Assembly: GCA_017456685.1 (NCBI GenBank)
Contig: JAFTIV010000034.1
Span: forward strand, 1 to 11,617
Direction: 5' to 3'
DNA length: 11,617 nt
From: Clostridia bacterium
Lineage (GTDB): Bacteria > Bacillota > Clostridia > Oscillospirales > CAG-272
The position numbers were made by a program, and so were the translations under genes. Within the stretch, counting starts at the first letter, position 1. Each line of letters starts with the position of its first letter. Under the pieces are notes generated by a model. It saw only the letters and a list, made by a program, of their open reading frames with translations, searched no databases and had not been told where the DNA came from. Positions 1 to 7,566 of this stretch are shown piece by piece.

Positions 1-710
1 AGGAGCTTTTTGAAGAGGGCTATTACGACCTTGCCTCGCACTCAATGGACCATTGTCTCTGCTTTAACGAGGAAACACCGTGGGATGTGCGCGAAAAAGA
101 CGCAATTGACTCTAAGGTGGCGCTTGAGAAAATCTATGGAATAACCCCTCTTTGCTATGTAGCACCAAACGGTGGACACACACCCGAGGGCTGTCGTGCG
201 CTTCACAAGCACTATCTTGCAAACAGAAATAACAGCGAGGGCGGAGTTGACCCGGATACGATGGATTTTTATGATATAGGCACTATAATTCCCCGTCACG
301 AGCACGAAAATGCTCAGCCGTATGTTGATTTTATAGATAACCTTATCAAAAACGGCACCTATGCAATTCAAATAAATCACTGGCTAAGCGAGAAGGAGCA
401 GGACACCTTCCACGCACAGCGCCTAAGCGTTTTTGCCGAGGAGTGTGAATATATTGCCAAAATGGTAAACGAGGGCAAGCTCTGGTGCGCCTCAATGAAC
501 GATGCGGTAAAATACCTCTACGAAAGGAAAAATGCTGAAATATCGACACAGGGCGACAAAATCACCGTGTCACATTCGCTTGACAGGGCAATTTTCGATA
601 TGCCCCTCACTCTTGTTATAGACACGCCCGAGGACAAAAGGGTTGAAATCAACGGCACTCCCTTTGAAATCAAGGCGGGCAAGGATAATATCATTACAAT
701 AGAGGTATAA
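1..710 (+). CDS. Polysaccharide deacetylase family protein (NodB fold), 5'-partial
   Basis: The reading frame is open from base 3 to the TAA at 708-710, giving 235 residues with no start inside the window, so the N-terminal part lies upstream. Near the visible N-terminus is SHSMDH, which matches the metal-binding H-S-x-x-H motif of NodB-type carbohydrate esterases (CE4). About 35 residues later YVAPNGGHT resembles the R/A-P-x-G motif 3. The first motif, with the catalytic Asp, would lie upstream and cannot be checked. After the NodB region, residues NEGKLWCASMNDAVKYLYER resemble the usual end of the barrel, and the last ~60 residues look like a small beta-rich domain. Family members remove acetyl groups from peptidoglycan or other surface glycans. 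The substrate here is unknown and a catalytically degenerate member is possible. The next gene begins one base after the stop, which suggests an operon. Confidence 0.72.
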   Translation, partial: ELFEEGYYDLASHSMDHCLCFNEETPWDVREKDAIDSKVALEKIYGITPLCYVAPNGGHTPEGCRALHKHYLANRNNSEGGVDPDTMDFYDIGTIIPRHEHENAQPYVDFIDNLIKNGTYAIQINHWLSEKEQDTFHAQRLSVFAEECEYIAKMVNEGKLWCASMNDAVKYLYERKNAEISTQGDKITVSHSLDRAIFDMPLTLVIDTPEDKRVEINGTPFEIKAGKDNIITIEV

Positions 711-711
711 A

Positions 712-978
712 ATGCTAACATACGCGTCAATTGCATTTGGAATAATATCGGTAATAGCCTTTTTTGCATATGCGCTTGATAAAAGCAAGGCTAAGCGCCG
801 TGCGTGGAGAATTCCCGAGAAGGTGCTTCTTGGGCTATCGTTTTTTGGCGGAGCGCTTGGTGGCACGCTTGCGATGTCGCTTTGTAGGCACAAGACTAAG
901 CATTGGTACTTTGTTGTCGTAAACGCAATAGGGCTTGCGTGGCAAATAGGCGCGCTAATTTGGCTTGCACAGCTTTAA
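712..978 (+). CDS. DUF1294 family small membrane protein
   Basis: An 88-residue hydrophobic protein. It shows the DUF1294 signature in order: a first membrane segment (about residues 5-21), a D-K pair (23-24) in a basic stretch, WRIPE (32-36), a glycine-rich second hydrophobic segment LSFFGGALGGTLAM (42-55), RHKT (59-62), then a third hydrophobic segment to the C-terminus. Length is typical for the family. The start is supported by AGAGG at 701-705, six bases before the ATG, so the RBS lies inside the last codons of the deacetylase gene and the two are probably translationally linked. The molecular function of DUF1294 is unknown. It acts in the cytoplasmic membrane by prediction only. Confidence 0.85.
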   Translation: MLTYASIAFGIISVIAFFAYALDKSKAKRRAWRIPEKVLLGLSFFGGALGGTLAMSLCRHKTKHWYFVVVNAIGLAWQIGALIWLAQL

Positions 979-1012
979 AACGAGCGAAAGTTAAAAATAT
1001 TACAAAAAAGAC

Positions 1013-1041
1013 TTGACAAATAAAAGGACTTGTGATAAAAT
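1013..1041 (+). promoter_or_regulatory. Sigma-A-type promoter of the tRNA-Thr gene
   Basis: A consensus TTGACA (1013-1018) is followed after exactly 17 bases by TAAAAT (1036-1041). TG at 1033-1034 gives an extended -10 (TGATAAAAT). Transcription would start near 1048, a few bases before the mature tRNA 5' end at 1055. This is the best promoter match in the window, as expected for a stable RNA gene. Confidence 0.8.
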
Positions 1042-1054
1042 AACCTTCGCAAAT

Positions 1055-1130
<76 letters not shown>

Positions 1131-1163
1131 AAAAAGCGACAAGCACAGGCTTGTCGCTTTTTT
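1131..1163 (+). terminator. Rho-independent terminator of tRNA-Thr
   Basis: A perfect 9-bp stem GCGACAAGC (1136-1144) / GCTTGTCGC (1149-1157) with a 4-nt loop ACAG is followed by six T (1158-1163). The A run 1131-1135 upstream can extend the stem and makes the element potentially bidirectional. It begins directly after the CCA end. Confidence 0.93.
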
Positions 1164-1183
1164 GACGAAGTCGTCCTATATGC

Positions 1184-1283
1184 CCAAGGGCTGAGCCCTT
1201 GGATTTCATCGCTCTGCGATTTCATCTGCGGAGCAGATTTCAACCGTCCTTTTAGACGGATTTTATTGCGAGGTGTGCCTTGC
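1184..1283 (+). repeat. Five-hairpin array with ATTTCAN linkers (copy A)
   Basis: Five small palindromic hairpins follow each other, separated by 7-8 nt linkers. H1 is CCAAGGGC/GCCCTTGG (1184-1202, loop TGA). H2 is CGC-TCT-GCG (1210-1218). H3 is CTGC-GGA-GCAG (1226-1236). H4 is CCGTC/GACGG (1244-1259, loop CTTTTA). H5 is GCGAGG/CCTTGC (1268-1283, one G-T pair). Linkers are ATTTCAT, ATTTCAT, ATTTCAA and ATTTTATT. The array lies between the tRNA terminator and the RBS of the radical SAM gene; H5 ends two bases before that RBS. The same ordered set exists in reverse orientation at 10001-10101. Whether it acts as RNA (leader) or DNA (dispersed repeat) is unknown. Confidence 0.85.
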
Positions 1284-1285
1284 AC

Positions 1286-1292
1286 AAAGGAG
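1286..1292 (+). promoter_or_regulatory. RBS that fixes the radical SAM gene start
   Basis: AAAGGAG lies six bases before ATG 1299. The open frame runs upstream to an ATG at 1086, but that ATG is inside the tRNA and the extension crosses the terminator and hairpin array, so 1299 is the real start. Confidence 0.85.
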
Positions 1293-1298
1293 CGATTT

Positions 1299-2264
1299 AT
1301 GTCTCAAGTAACAGAAAACCCATTTAAATATAGCGACACGAACAAGAGGTATCACACCTACGATTATTTTTTGCGCCATACCTTTGGAGAGAAGTGCGCA
1401 AAGATTTCGCTCGATGCAGGGCTTACCTGTCCAAACCTTGATGGTACGGTGGGAGTAGGGGGATGCATTTATTGCTCGGGCGGTAGCGCATCGCTTAGCT
1501 GTCGCGCCCTTACCTCTCTTAGAGAGCAATACGAGCGTGGGCGCGCCATAATGCTATCAAAATGGAAGGACATAAAAATGTTCATTCCGTACCTTCAAGC
1601 CTATACAAATACCCACACGAGTGTGGATAATTTGAGGAAAATCCTCAATGAGGTGGCATCACTTGAGGGGGCTGTGATGGTAAACATCGCAACCCGTGCC
1701 GATTGCCTTGAAAACGAGAAAATAGACGAGCTTTGCGCGCTTGCCGAAAAAATGCCCGTAACAATCGAGCTTGGCTTGCAGAGCGCGAGCGACAAGACGG
1801 CAGAGCTCATAAACCGCTGTCATACCCTTCTTCAGCTTGAGGATGCGGTTGCAAGGCTGAGAGAGCGCGCGCCAAAGGTCAAAATTGCCATTCATATAAT
1901 CAATGGCTTGCCGTGCGAGGACAAGGCACAAATGCTTGAAACAGCGCGTACTGTGGCTAAATTAGGCGCAGATATAATAAAAATTCACCTTTTGCACATA
2001 ATGAGGGGCACACCCCTTGAGGCACTCTATACCTCGGGCAAATACAGACCTCTTGAGATGAGAGAGTATGTAGATATAGTATGCGACCAAATCGAGCTTC
2101 TTCCGCCCGAGATGGTGATTGAAAGGCTGACGGGCGATGGAGAAAGAGAAGCGCTTTTAGCACCGCTTTGGAGCCTAAAAAAGACAGCAGTTATAAACGA
2201 AATTGATAAGGAGCTTTACCGTCGAGGCACGATGCAGGGCGCGCGTCTTGCGACACAGGGCTAA
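1299..2264 (+). CDS. TIGR01212/YhcC-family radical SAM protein
   Basis: A 321-residue protein. Near the N-terminus it has KRYHTYDYFLRHTFGEKCAK, then CPNLDGTVGVGGCIYC with Cys44, Cys56 and Cys59. This CX11CX2C spacing is the unusual [4Fe-4S]/SAM motif of the YhcC/TIGR01212 group, distinct from the classical CX3CX2C. Further family-like segments are YLQAYTNTHT, the EGAVMVNIATRADC region, MPVTIELGLQSASDKT and KIAIHIINGLPCED, in barrel order similar to Elp3/MiaB-like radical SAM enzymes. Length is close to the family's usual ~300 residues. The substrate is not established for the family as far as I know. No convincing promoter is visible between the tRNA terminator and this gene, so it may depend on the array region or on read-through. 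The SLC13-like gene follows after 35 bp, probably co-transcribed. Confidence 0.88.
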   Translation: MSQVTENPFKYSDTNKRYHTYDYFLRHTFGEKCAKISLDAGLTCPNLDGTVGVGGCIYCSGGSASLSCRALTSLREQYERGRAIMLSKWKDIKMFIPYLQAYTNTHTSVDNLRKILNEVASLEGAVMVNIATRADCLENEKIDELCALAEKMPVTIELGLQSASDKTAELINRCHTLLQLEDAVARLRERAPKVKIAIHIINGLPCEDKAQMLETARTVAKLGADIIKIHLLHIMRGTPLEALYTSGKYRPLEMREYVDIVCDQIELLPPEMVIERLTGDGEREALLAPLWSLKKTAVINEIDKELYRRGTMQGARLATQG

Positions 2265-2299
2265 GGAAAGGCGCCTTAAGGAAGCAATTTAGAGGATTT

Positions 2300-3406
2300 A
2301 TGAAAAGGGTACTTATCTTTATAAGAGGACACATAGTGTTCGTAATTGCCACGCTTGTGGCTCTAATAAGCTCATTTATCGTTCCACCGAGCAGGGCTTA
2401 TCTTGATTACATAGACTTCAAAACCCTTGCGTGCCTTCTTGCCACGCTTGCGGTTGTCTGTGCGCTTAAGAATATTAAATTTTTCGGCATAGTAGCCCGC
2501 AAAATCATACACGCCACCCCAAATTTTAGAGTGTGCGTGCTTGCGCTTATCTACATAACCTTTATAGGCTCGCTCTTTATCGCAAACGATATGGCGCTTA
2601 TAACCTTCTTGCCACTTGGCTGGTATGTCCTTAGCGAAACGGGCAATGAAAAATATACCCCTTGGCTTTTCGTTTTGCAAAATATCTCGGCAAACCTTGG
2701 TGGAATGCTGACTCCGTTTGGAAACCCACAAAACCTCTACCTGTATTCGAAATTCAATATTCCAACAGGCGAATTTATGCTCATAATGCTTCCGCCGTTT
2801 CTTTTGGCGGTTGCAATGCTCACTCTTTGCGCGCTCTTTTTCCCGAAAACGAAAATGGAGCTAAAAACTAAGGAGCCCTTTGTGTTTAAGCGCACAAGAA
2901 GCATAATCTATCTTGTAATTTTCACCCTGACCATTTTAATGGTATTTTCAATAGTTCCGTGGCAAATCGGTCTTGCGCTCACCCTTGTGTCAATTTTTGT
3001 CCTTGACCGCCACGCGCTTTTAAGGGTTGACTACTTTTTGCTTGGCACATTCCTTATGTTCTTTATCTTTGCAGGAAATATGTCAAGCATCGGCGCTGTA
3101 AGGGAGCTATTCTCATCGCTTCTTGAAAAAAGCACGCTTGTTTTCTCGGCACTCTCGTGTCAGGTTATCTCAAATGTGCCAAGCGCAATTCTGCTCTCAC
3201 AATTTACAAGTAACTATAAGGAGCTTTTGTATGGCGTAAACATAGGCGGAACGGGCACACTAATTGCCTCGCTCGCCTCGCTTATCACCTTTGCAGAGTA
3301 TTCTCGCACGGGCGCTGGCTCGAAGCTAAAATACCTCGGGGTCTTTACGCTTCTTAACTTAATTTTCCTTTTCGCCTTGCTCGCGCTTTGCCTTATTTTG
3401 GTGTAA
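2300..3406 (+). CDS. SLC13 / ion transporter superfamily permease (anion transporter)
   Basis: A 368-residue, strongly hydrophobic protein with about ten membrane segments separated by a cytoplasmic-looking basic stretch (about residues 182-200). Two matched half-motifs typical of ArsB/NhaD/SLC13-type carriers are visible: NDMALITF (96-103) with NISANLGGMLTPFGNPQN (128-145) in the first half, and SNVPSA (291-296) with NIGGTGTL (314-321) in the second. The repeated N-x-P/G-G-T-type elements are the substrate/sodium sites in the family. The substrate (dicarboxylate, citrate or another anion) cannot be told. At 368 residues it is somewhat short compared with ~400-470 residues in many members. 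ATG 2300 is preceded by AGAGGA at 2291-2296. The downstream terminator at 3428 closes the unit. Confidence 0.82.
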   Translation: MKRVLIFIRGHIVFVIATLVALISSFIVPPSRAYLDYIDFKTLACLLATLAVVCALKNIKFFGIVARKIIHATPNFRVCVLALIYITFIGSLFIANDMALITFLPLGWYVLSETGNEKYTPWLFVLQNISANLGGMLTPFGNPQNLYLYSKFNIPTGEFMLIMLPPFLLAVAMLTLCALFFPKTKMELKTKEPFVFKRTRSIIYLVIFTLTILMVFSIVPWQIGLALTLVSIFVLDRHALLRVDYFLLGTFLMFFIFAGNMSSIGAVRELFSSLLEKSTLVFSALSCQVISNVPSAILLSQFTSNYKELLYGVNIGGTGTLIASLASLITFAEYSRTGAGSKLKYLGVFTLLNLIFLFALLALCLILV

Positions 3407-3427
3407 TTTACAATAAAATGCAAAATT

Positions 3428-3452
3428 AAAGCACCCTTTGGGTGCTTTTTTT
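3428..3452 (+). terminator. Rho-independent terminator after the SLC13-like gene
   Basis: Stem AAAGCACCC (3428-3436) with GGGTGCTTT, loop TTT, then a run of seven T (3446-3452). It starts about 20 bases after the permease stop and separates the radical SAM-permease unit from typA. Confidence 0.93.
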
Positions 3453-3511
3453 CTCGAAAATGAAAAAATTTTGAAAATTTTCAAAAAACCCTTTATTTTT
3501 ATAATATTATA

Positions 3512-3520
3512 TGCTACAAT
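3512..3520 (+). promoter_or_regulatory. Probable extended -10 of the typA promoter
   Basis: TGCTACAAT (3512-3520) is an extended -10 element (TG-N-TACAAT). A -35 at the ideal 17-bp distance is weak (TTTATT, 3492-3497), as is common for extended -10 promoters. TATAAT at 3500-3505 is an alternative -10 with an equally weak -35. The whole stretch 3460-3550 is A/T-rich and lies between the permease terminator and typA, so a promoter must be near, but the exact one is uncertain. Confidence 0.45.
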
Positions 3521-3561
3521 AATGCCGACCCAAAAATTTAGTTTAATATTTAGATGGATAT

Positions 3562-3570
3562 AGAGAGGAA
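3562..3570 (+). promoter_or_regulatory. RBS that fixes the typA start
   Basis: AGAGAGGAA sits 4-6 bases before ATG 3575. An in-frame ATG at 3554 would place this RBS inside the gene and has only an A/T-rich sequence before it. Starting at 3575 gives [18 protein letters not shown], the usual TypA N-terminus. Confidence 0.85.
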
Positions 3571-3574
3571 TAAA

Positions 3575-5395
3575 ATGATTAGAGAAGATTTAAGAAATGT
3601 TGCTATCATCGCACACGTTGACCACGGAAAGACAACACTCGTTGACGGAATGCTCCAGCAGGGCGGTGCATATCACGAAAATCAAGCTACAACAGAAAGA
3701 GTAATGGACTCAAATGACCTTGAAAGAGAAAGAGGAATTACAATTCTTGCGAAAAATACCGCTATTCATTACAAGGGCAAGAAGATAAATGTAATCGACA
3801 CCCCAGGCCACGCGGACTTCGGTGGAGAGGTTGAGAGAATTCTTAAGATGGTAAATGGTGTTATTTTGCTCGTTGATGCAGCAGAGGGACCAATGCCACA
3901 GACCCGCTTCGTGCTTCAAAAGGCAATGGAGATGGGACACAGAATAATAGTTGTTGTAAATAAAATCGACCGTCCCGATGCTCGTATTCACGAGGTTGTT
4001 GACGAGGTGCTTGAGCTTCTTATTGACCTTAACGCAACCGACGACCAGCTTGACTCACCTATGCTCTTCTGCTCAGGCAGAAGCGGTACAGCCTCACTCT
4101 CACCTGATGTTGAGGGCGAAAACCTTATTCCACTCCTTGACACAATCCTTGAATACATTCCCGAGCCAGAGGGCGAGGAGGACGAGCCTCTTCAATTGCT
4201 CGTTTCAAGCGTTGACTATAGCGATTATGTTGGAAAAATCGGTATCGGTAGAATTGAGCGCGGTACTATTAAGGTTGGACAAGAGGTTAGCGTTTGCAAC
4301 TTCCACTCAAATGACAAGCCACGCCGTGCAAAAATAATTTCAATCTATCAATTTGACGGACTTTCTCGCTCACAGACACAGAGCGCAACCGTTGGAGACA
4401 TCGTATGCTTTAGCGGTGTTGAGGAGCTCTCAATTGGTGACACGGTTTGCGCAATTGACACCCCAGAGCCACTTGAGTTCGTAAAGGTTTCCGAGCCTAC
4501 AATGGAGATGACCTTCTCTGTAAACGATAGCCCATTTGCAGGACAAGAGGGCAAGTTTGTAACCTCAAGACAAATAAGAGACCGCCTTTACAAGGAAACC
4601 CTTAAGGATGTTTCTCTCCGCGTAACAGATGGCGAAACGACAGACTCCTTCAAGGTTGCGGGCAGAGGTGAGATGCACCTTTCAATCCTTATTGAGAATA
4701 TGCGTCGCGAGGGCTATGAGCTCGCCTGCGGAGCACCAAAGGTTCTTTACAAGGAGATTGACGGAATTCTCAACGAGCCAATGGAGAGAGTTTCTATTGA
4801 TGTTCCCGAGGAGAGCGAGGGCATTGTAATGCAGAAGCTCGGCGCTCGTAAGGGTGAATTCGTTGATATGGCAAAGGTCGGCACAAGAACAAGAATTGAA
4901 TACCTAATCCCATCAAGATGCTTGCTCGGCTACAGAAGCGAGTTTATGACTGACACAAAGGGAGAGGGAGTTATAAACACACTCTTTGACGGCTATCAGC
5001 CATTCAAGGGCGATGTTGTAACAAGATTTACAGGATCACTTATCGAGTCGGAGAACTGTGAGGCAACCTCATATGGTCTTTTCAATACTCAGGACAGAGG
5101 CGCTATGTTCATCGGCGTACAGACCCCGGTTTACGAGGGTATGATTGTTGGTGAATGCCCTAAGATGGAGGACATTGTTGTAAATGTTTGCAAGAAGAAG
5201 CACCTAACCGCAGTTCGCTCAAAGGGCGCGGACGAGGCTCTTATTCTTGTTCCACCAAGAGTTTTGTCGCTTGAGCAGGCAATTGAGTATATCGCAGATG
5301 ATGAGCTTATTGAGGTAACACCAAAATCGCTTCGTCTTAGAAAGAGAATTCTTAATACTCAGCTAAGACTTAAGGCACAAGCAAAGCTTAAGTAA
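3575..5395 (+). CDS. typA: Ribosome-associated translational GTPase TypA/BipA
   Basis: A 606-residue protein, the normal TypA length. G-domain motifs are all present: G1 AHVDHGKT (13-20), G2 region ERGITI (52-57), G3 DTPGHADF (75-82) and G4 NKID (129-132). The rest follows TypA order: domain II from about residue 200 ([20 protein letters not shown]), then the EF-G-like domain III ([20 protein letters not shown]), domain V and the TypA-specific C-terminal domain, with [18 protein letters not shown] and a lysine/arginine-rich tail. TypA binds the 70S ribosome near the EF-G site and is linked to stress and cold adaptation and 50S assembly. Codons are more regular than in neighbouring genes, in line with good expression. 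It appears to be its own transcription unit, with a terminator upstream and a hairpin downstream. Confidence 0.98.
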   Translation: MIREDLRNVAIIAHVDHGKTTLVDGMLQQGGAYHENQATTERVMDSNDLERERGITILAKNTAIHYKGKKINVIDTPGHADFGGEVERILKMVNGVILLVDAAEGPMPQTRFVLQKAMEMGHRIIVVVNKIDRPDARIHEVVDEVLELLIDLNATDDQLDSPMLFCSGRSGTASLSPDVEGENLIPLLDTILEYIPEPEGEEDEPLQLLVSSVDYSDYVGKIGIGRIERGTIKVGQEVSVCNFHSNDKPRRAKIISIYQFDGLSRSQTQSATVGDIVCFSGVEELSIGDTVCAIDTPEPLEFVKVSEPTMEMTFSVNDSPFAGQEGKFVTSRQIRDRLYKETLKDVSLRVTDGETTDSFKVAGRGEMHLSILIENMRREGYELACGAPKVLYKEIDGILNEPMERVSIDVPEESEGIVMQKLGARKGEFVDMAKVGTRTRIEYLIPSRCLLGYRSEFMTDTKGEGVINTLFDGYQPFKGDVVTRFTGSLIESENCEATSYGLFNTQDRGAMFIGVQTPVYEGMIVGECPKMEDIVVNVCKKKHLTAVRSKGADEALILVPPRVLSLEQAIEYIADDELIEVTPKSLRLRKRILNTQLRLKAQAKLK

Positions 5396-5403
5396 AAAAA
5401 TAT

Positions 5404-5430
5404 GGCGGAGAAGACCTCTCCGCCTGTTTT
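5404..5430 (+). terminator. Probable terminator/attenuator between typA and the Sel1 gene
   Basis: A perfect 8-bp stem GGCGGAGA (5404-5411) / TCTCCGCC (5417-5424), loop AGACC, is followed by TGTTTT. The short, G-interrupted T tract suggests partial termination, so some transcripts may continue into the Sel1-repeat gene, whose RBS starts two bases later. Confidence 0.7.
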
Positions 5431-5445
5431 CAAAGGGGACCTTAT

Positions 5446-6030
5446 ATGAAAGCCTTTTACACGAAAAAGAAATTTGAACAGCTATTACAAGAGGCAATGA
5501 ATGGTGAGGCAAGCTCGCAATACGCACTTGGCTATATTTACGAAACAGGAAATATAAGCGATATGACCGAGGATGAGCGAAGGGAGCTGATAAACCTATA
5601 TGAGGCGCTCGACTGGTATGAGAGCGCGTCGATTGATGGTTGGAGCGTAGCGCAAGAGGCTGTCTTGCGAGTGAGAGGACTTATAGAGGCTAATTTTACA
5701 TTTTCAAGCGAGCAAATAGAGGAATATATCAGCCTTGCAGAAGAGGGTAGCCTTGATGGACTGTATGTGGCGGGCTGTGGACTTTTAAGAGGACAGCAGG
5801 GCTGGATGCTAAATCCCAAGGCAGGAGAAAAATATTTAAAAAGGGTAACAGAAATGGGCTCGGTTCAAGCAGCCAAGAGTCTGGCGCACTATTATGCGTT
5901 TTGCCCAAGCCCTTCGTTTTTGAGCAAGGAAAAGTGCCTTGAATACTGTGACATTGCCGAGAAAATGGGTGGCAACAGCTCGCAAATCGAGGAGCTAAGA
6001 GACCTTATAAGACTTGGAATAATATTTTAA
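5446..6030 (+). CDS. Sel1-like repeat protein
   Basis: A 194-residue, helix-rich soluble protein without signal peptide. Sel1/TPR-like helical pairs are visible: MNGEASSQYALGYIYETG (A-x-Q-x-x-L-G-x-x-Y pattern), GSLDGLYVAGCGLLRG followed by KAGEKYLKRVTEMG, and SVQAAKSLAHYYAF followed by KCLEYCDIAEKMGG. The repeats are diverged and the central part (about 45-75) fits the consensus poorly. Sel1 repeats act as protein-binding scaffolds, but partner and role here are unknown. AAGGGGA at 5433-5439 supports the start. The stop codon overlaps the RBS of the next gene (6042), so the two are very likely translated from one mRNA. A second Sel1 gene lies beyond the lyase at 7578. Confidence 0.82.
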   Translation: MKAFYTKKKFEQLLQEAMNGEASSQYALGYIYETGNISDMTEDERRELINLYEALDWYESASIDGWSVAQEAVLRVRGLIEANFTFSSEQIEEYISLAEEGSLDGLYVAGCGLLRGQQGWMLNPKAGEKYLKRVTEMGSVQAAKSLAHYYAFCPSPSFLSKEKCLEYCDIAEKMGGNSSQIEELRDLIRLGIIF

Positions 6031-6041
6031 GGAGATAGATT

Positions 6042-7292
6042 ATGTTTTCGGATAGACTTTTACAAATTTCAGCGCAAGCAGAAAAAGAGCTTGCTCCTAT
6101 TTTCGCAAAAATAGATTCAATTTCATTTGATAACACCGAGAGGGTGCTCGATGCCTTCCGTGAGTATCGCGTAAGCGAGGCTATGTTCGCAGGAACTACA
6201 GGCTATGGCTATGACGATATGGGAAGAGACACCCTTGATAAAATATACGCGCGCGTAATGGGCGCGGAAAGCGCATTCGTTCGCCACAACATCGTAAACG
6301 GAACACAAGCGCTCACAATAGGACTTTTTGGTCTTCTAAGACCAAATGATATTCTTCTATCCGTTACAAATCAGCCATACGATACCCTTTGCGAGGTAAT
6401 CGGTATAAACGGCGCAAATGGTGACGGCTCACTTGCAGACTTCGGTGTAGAGTATCAGCAGGTTGACTTTACAAAGGACAAGAAAATAGACTTTGACGGA
6501 ATCGCAAAGAAATTAAGCGAGGGCGGAAAGAGAGTAAAGGTTGTATTCATTCAGCGCTCAAAGGGCTATCTTGACCGTCCAACCCTCACAGTTGAGCAAA
6601 TAGGCGAGATTTGCGCATTTGTAAAGGCAAGAAGCGACGCATATGTGGTTGTAGATAACTGCTATGGCGAATTTACCGAAACAAAAGAACCAACAATGGT
6701 TGGCGCAGATATGATAATGGGCTCACTTATCAAAAATCCAGGTGGTGGAATTGCCGAAAGCGGTGGCTACATTGCAGGAACAAAAAGAGCAGTTGAGCTT
6801 GCGTCCTATCGCTTAACAACAGTAGGCACGGGCGCTGAAGTTGGAGCAAGCCTTGGTCAAAACAGAAGCATGTTCAAGGGCTTTTTCCTTGCGCCTCATA
6901 TAGTTGCACAGGCGAAAAAGACCGCACACTTTGCCGCATATGTTCTTGAAAAGCTCGGCTTTGATGCATACCCTCGCTACGATGAGATGCGCTCGGACAT
7001 AATTCAAACAATCAAATTCGGCTACCCCGAGGGACTAATAAAATTCTGTCAAGGAATACAGAGCGCAAGCCCCGTTGACTCCTTCGTAACCCCAATGCCA
7101 TGGGCAATGCCAGGCTATGCAGACGAGGTAATAATGGCAGCAGGCGCCTTCACCCAAGGCTCCTCAATCGAAATCAGTGCAGACGGACCAATAAGAGAGC
7201 CTTATATAGCCTTTTTCCAAGGCGCGCTAACTTATGAGAGTGGGAAGATTGCGATTTTGACTGCCGTCCAAAAGCTCCTTGACGAGCAATAA
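6042..7292 (+). CDS. PLP-dependent methionine gamma-lyase-like / 'aluminium resistance' family protein
   Basis: A 416-residue protein of the PF06838 family (B. subtilis YnbB type), a fold-type I PLP enzyme. Visible features: GTTGYGYDDMGRD (51-63), typical of the family N-terminus; the cofactor-binding region RHNIVNGTQAL (81-91); VVVDNCYGEF (202-211) with Asp205, expected to contact the pyridine nitrogen; and MGSLIKNPGGGIAESGGYIAG (226-246), where Lys231 is the expected Schiff-base lysine. The length matches the family. Related Cys/Met-metabolism enzymes cleave C-S bonds, but the true substrate of this family is not settled. AAGGAGAT at 6029-6036 is the RBS and overlaps the upstream stop codon, indicating translational coupling with the Sel1 gene. 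No terminator with a T tract is visible after the gene. Confidence 0.93.
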   Translation: MFSDRLLQISAQAEKELAPIFAKIDSISFDNTERVLDAFREYRVSEAMFAGTTGYGYDDMGRDTLDKIYARVMGAESAFVRHNIVNGTQALTIGLFGLLRPNDILLSVTNQPYDTLCEVIGINGANGDGSLADFGVEYQQVDFTKDKKIDFDGIAKKLSEGGKRVKVVFIQRSKGYLDRPTLTVEQIGEICAFVKARSDAYVVVDNCYGEFTETKEPTMVGADMIMGSLIKNPGGGIAESGGYIAGTKRAVELASYRLTTVGTGAEVGASLGQNRSMFKGFFLAPHIVAQAKKTAHFAAYVLEKLGFDAYPRYDEMRSDIIQTIKFGYPEGLIKFCQGIQSASPVDSFVTPMPWAMPGYADEVIMAAGAFTQGSSIEISADGPIREPYIAFFQGALTYESGKIAILTAVQKLLDEQ

Positions 7293-7312
7293 GCTTCGTT
7301 CTTCTGCGTTGC
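7291..7312 (+). repeat. 22-bp dispersed module, first copy
   Basis: This stretch begins on the stop codon of the lyase gene and matches 9861-9882, just after rlmH, at 21 of 22 positions. The identical core is TCGTTCTTCTGCGTTGC (7296-7312 and 9866-9882). Both copies lie directly behind a coding region on the same strand. It may be a fragment of a longer dispersed repeat whose fuller form is at 9859-9959. Confidence 0.75.
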
Positions 7313-7324
7313 GGAATGACAAGC

Positions 7325-7541
7325 AAATGCGAAATGCGAAATGCGGAGTGCGGAATGGCGGGGACGCCCCCGCGGGCGAAAAGAATGAAAACAGTGCGTA
7401 AGCGCGTTTTCTACCTTTTTTCTTCACTTTTCATTCTTCTTTCTTCGTTCTTCATTCCCAAGTGGCAAGCAAATGCAAAATGTCTGTATGTAAATTATAT
7501 TGATTTATCATTTCGCACTTCGCATTCCGCATTTCGCATTT
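7325..7541. repeat. 217-bp nested inverted-repeat element
   Basis: The 33-bp outer arms 7325-7357 and 7509-7541 are inverted copies of each other at 30 of 33 positions; two of the three differences would be G-U pairs in RNA read from the + strand. The arms are built of heptamers of the type (A/G)AATGCG. Inside lies a second perfect 11-bp inverted pair, AAGAATGAAAA (7381-7391) with TTTTCATTCTT (7428-7438), and a GC-rich hairpin GCGGGG/CCCCGC (7358-7373). A direct repeat of 18/20 positions links 7317-7336 with 7463-7482 (core CAAGCAAATGC). No protein-coding sense is apparent. It resembles a MITE-like or structured repeat; no clear target duplication was seen. Confidence 0.8.
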
Positions 7542-7566
7542 TTGCGCAAACTCAACCATCAAAAAC

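Noticed and set aside
2269..2278. AAGGCGCCTT palindrome between the radical SAM and SLC13-like genes
   Set aside because: It is only 10 bp, has no loop and no T tract, and lies in a 35-bp gap within a probable operon; likely chance.
3554..3574. Earlier in-frame ATG for typA at 3554
   Set aside because: It would add seven residues not usual in TypA, and the clear RBS (3562-3570) lies after it.
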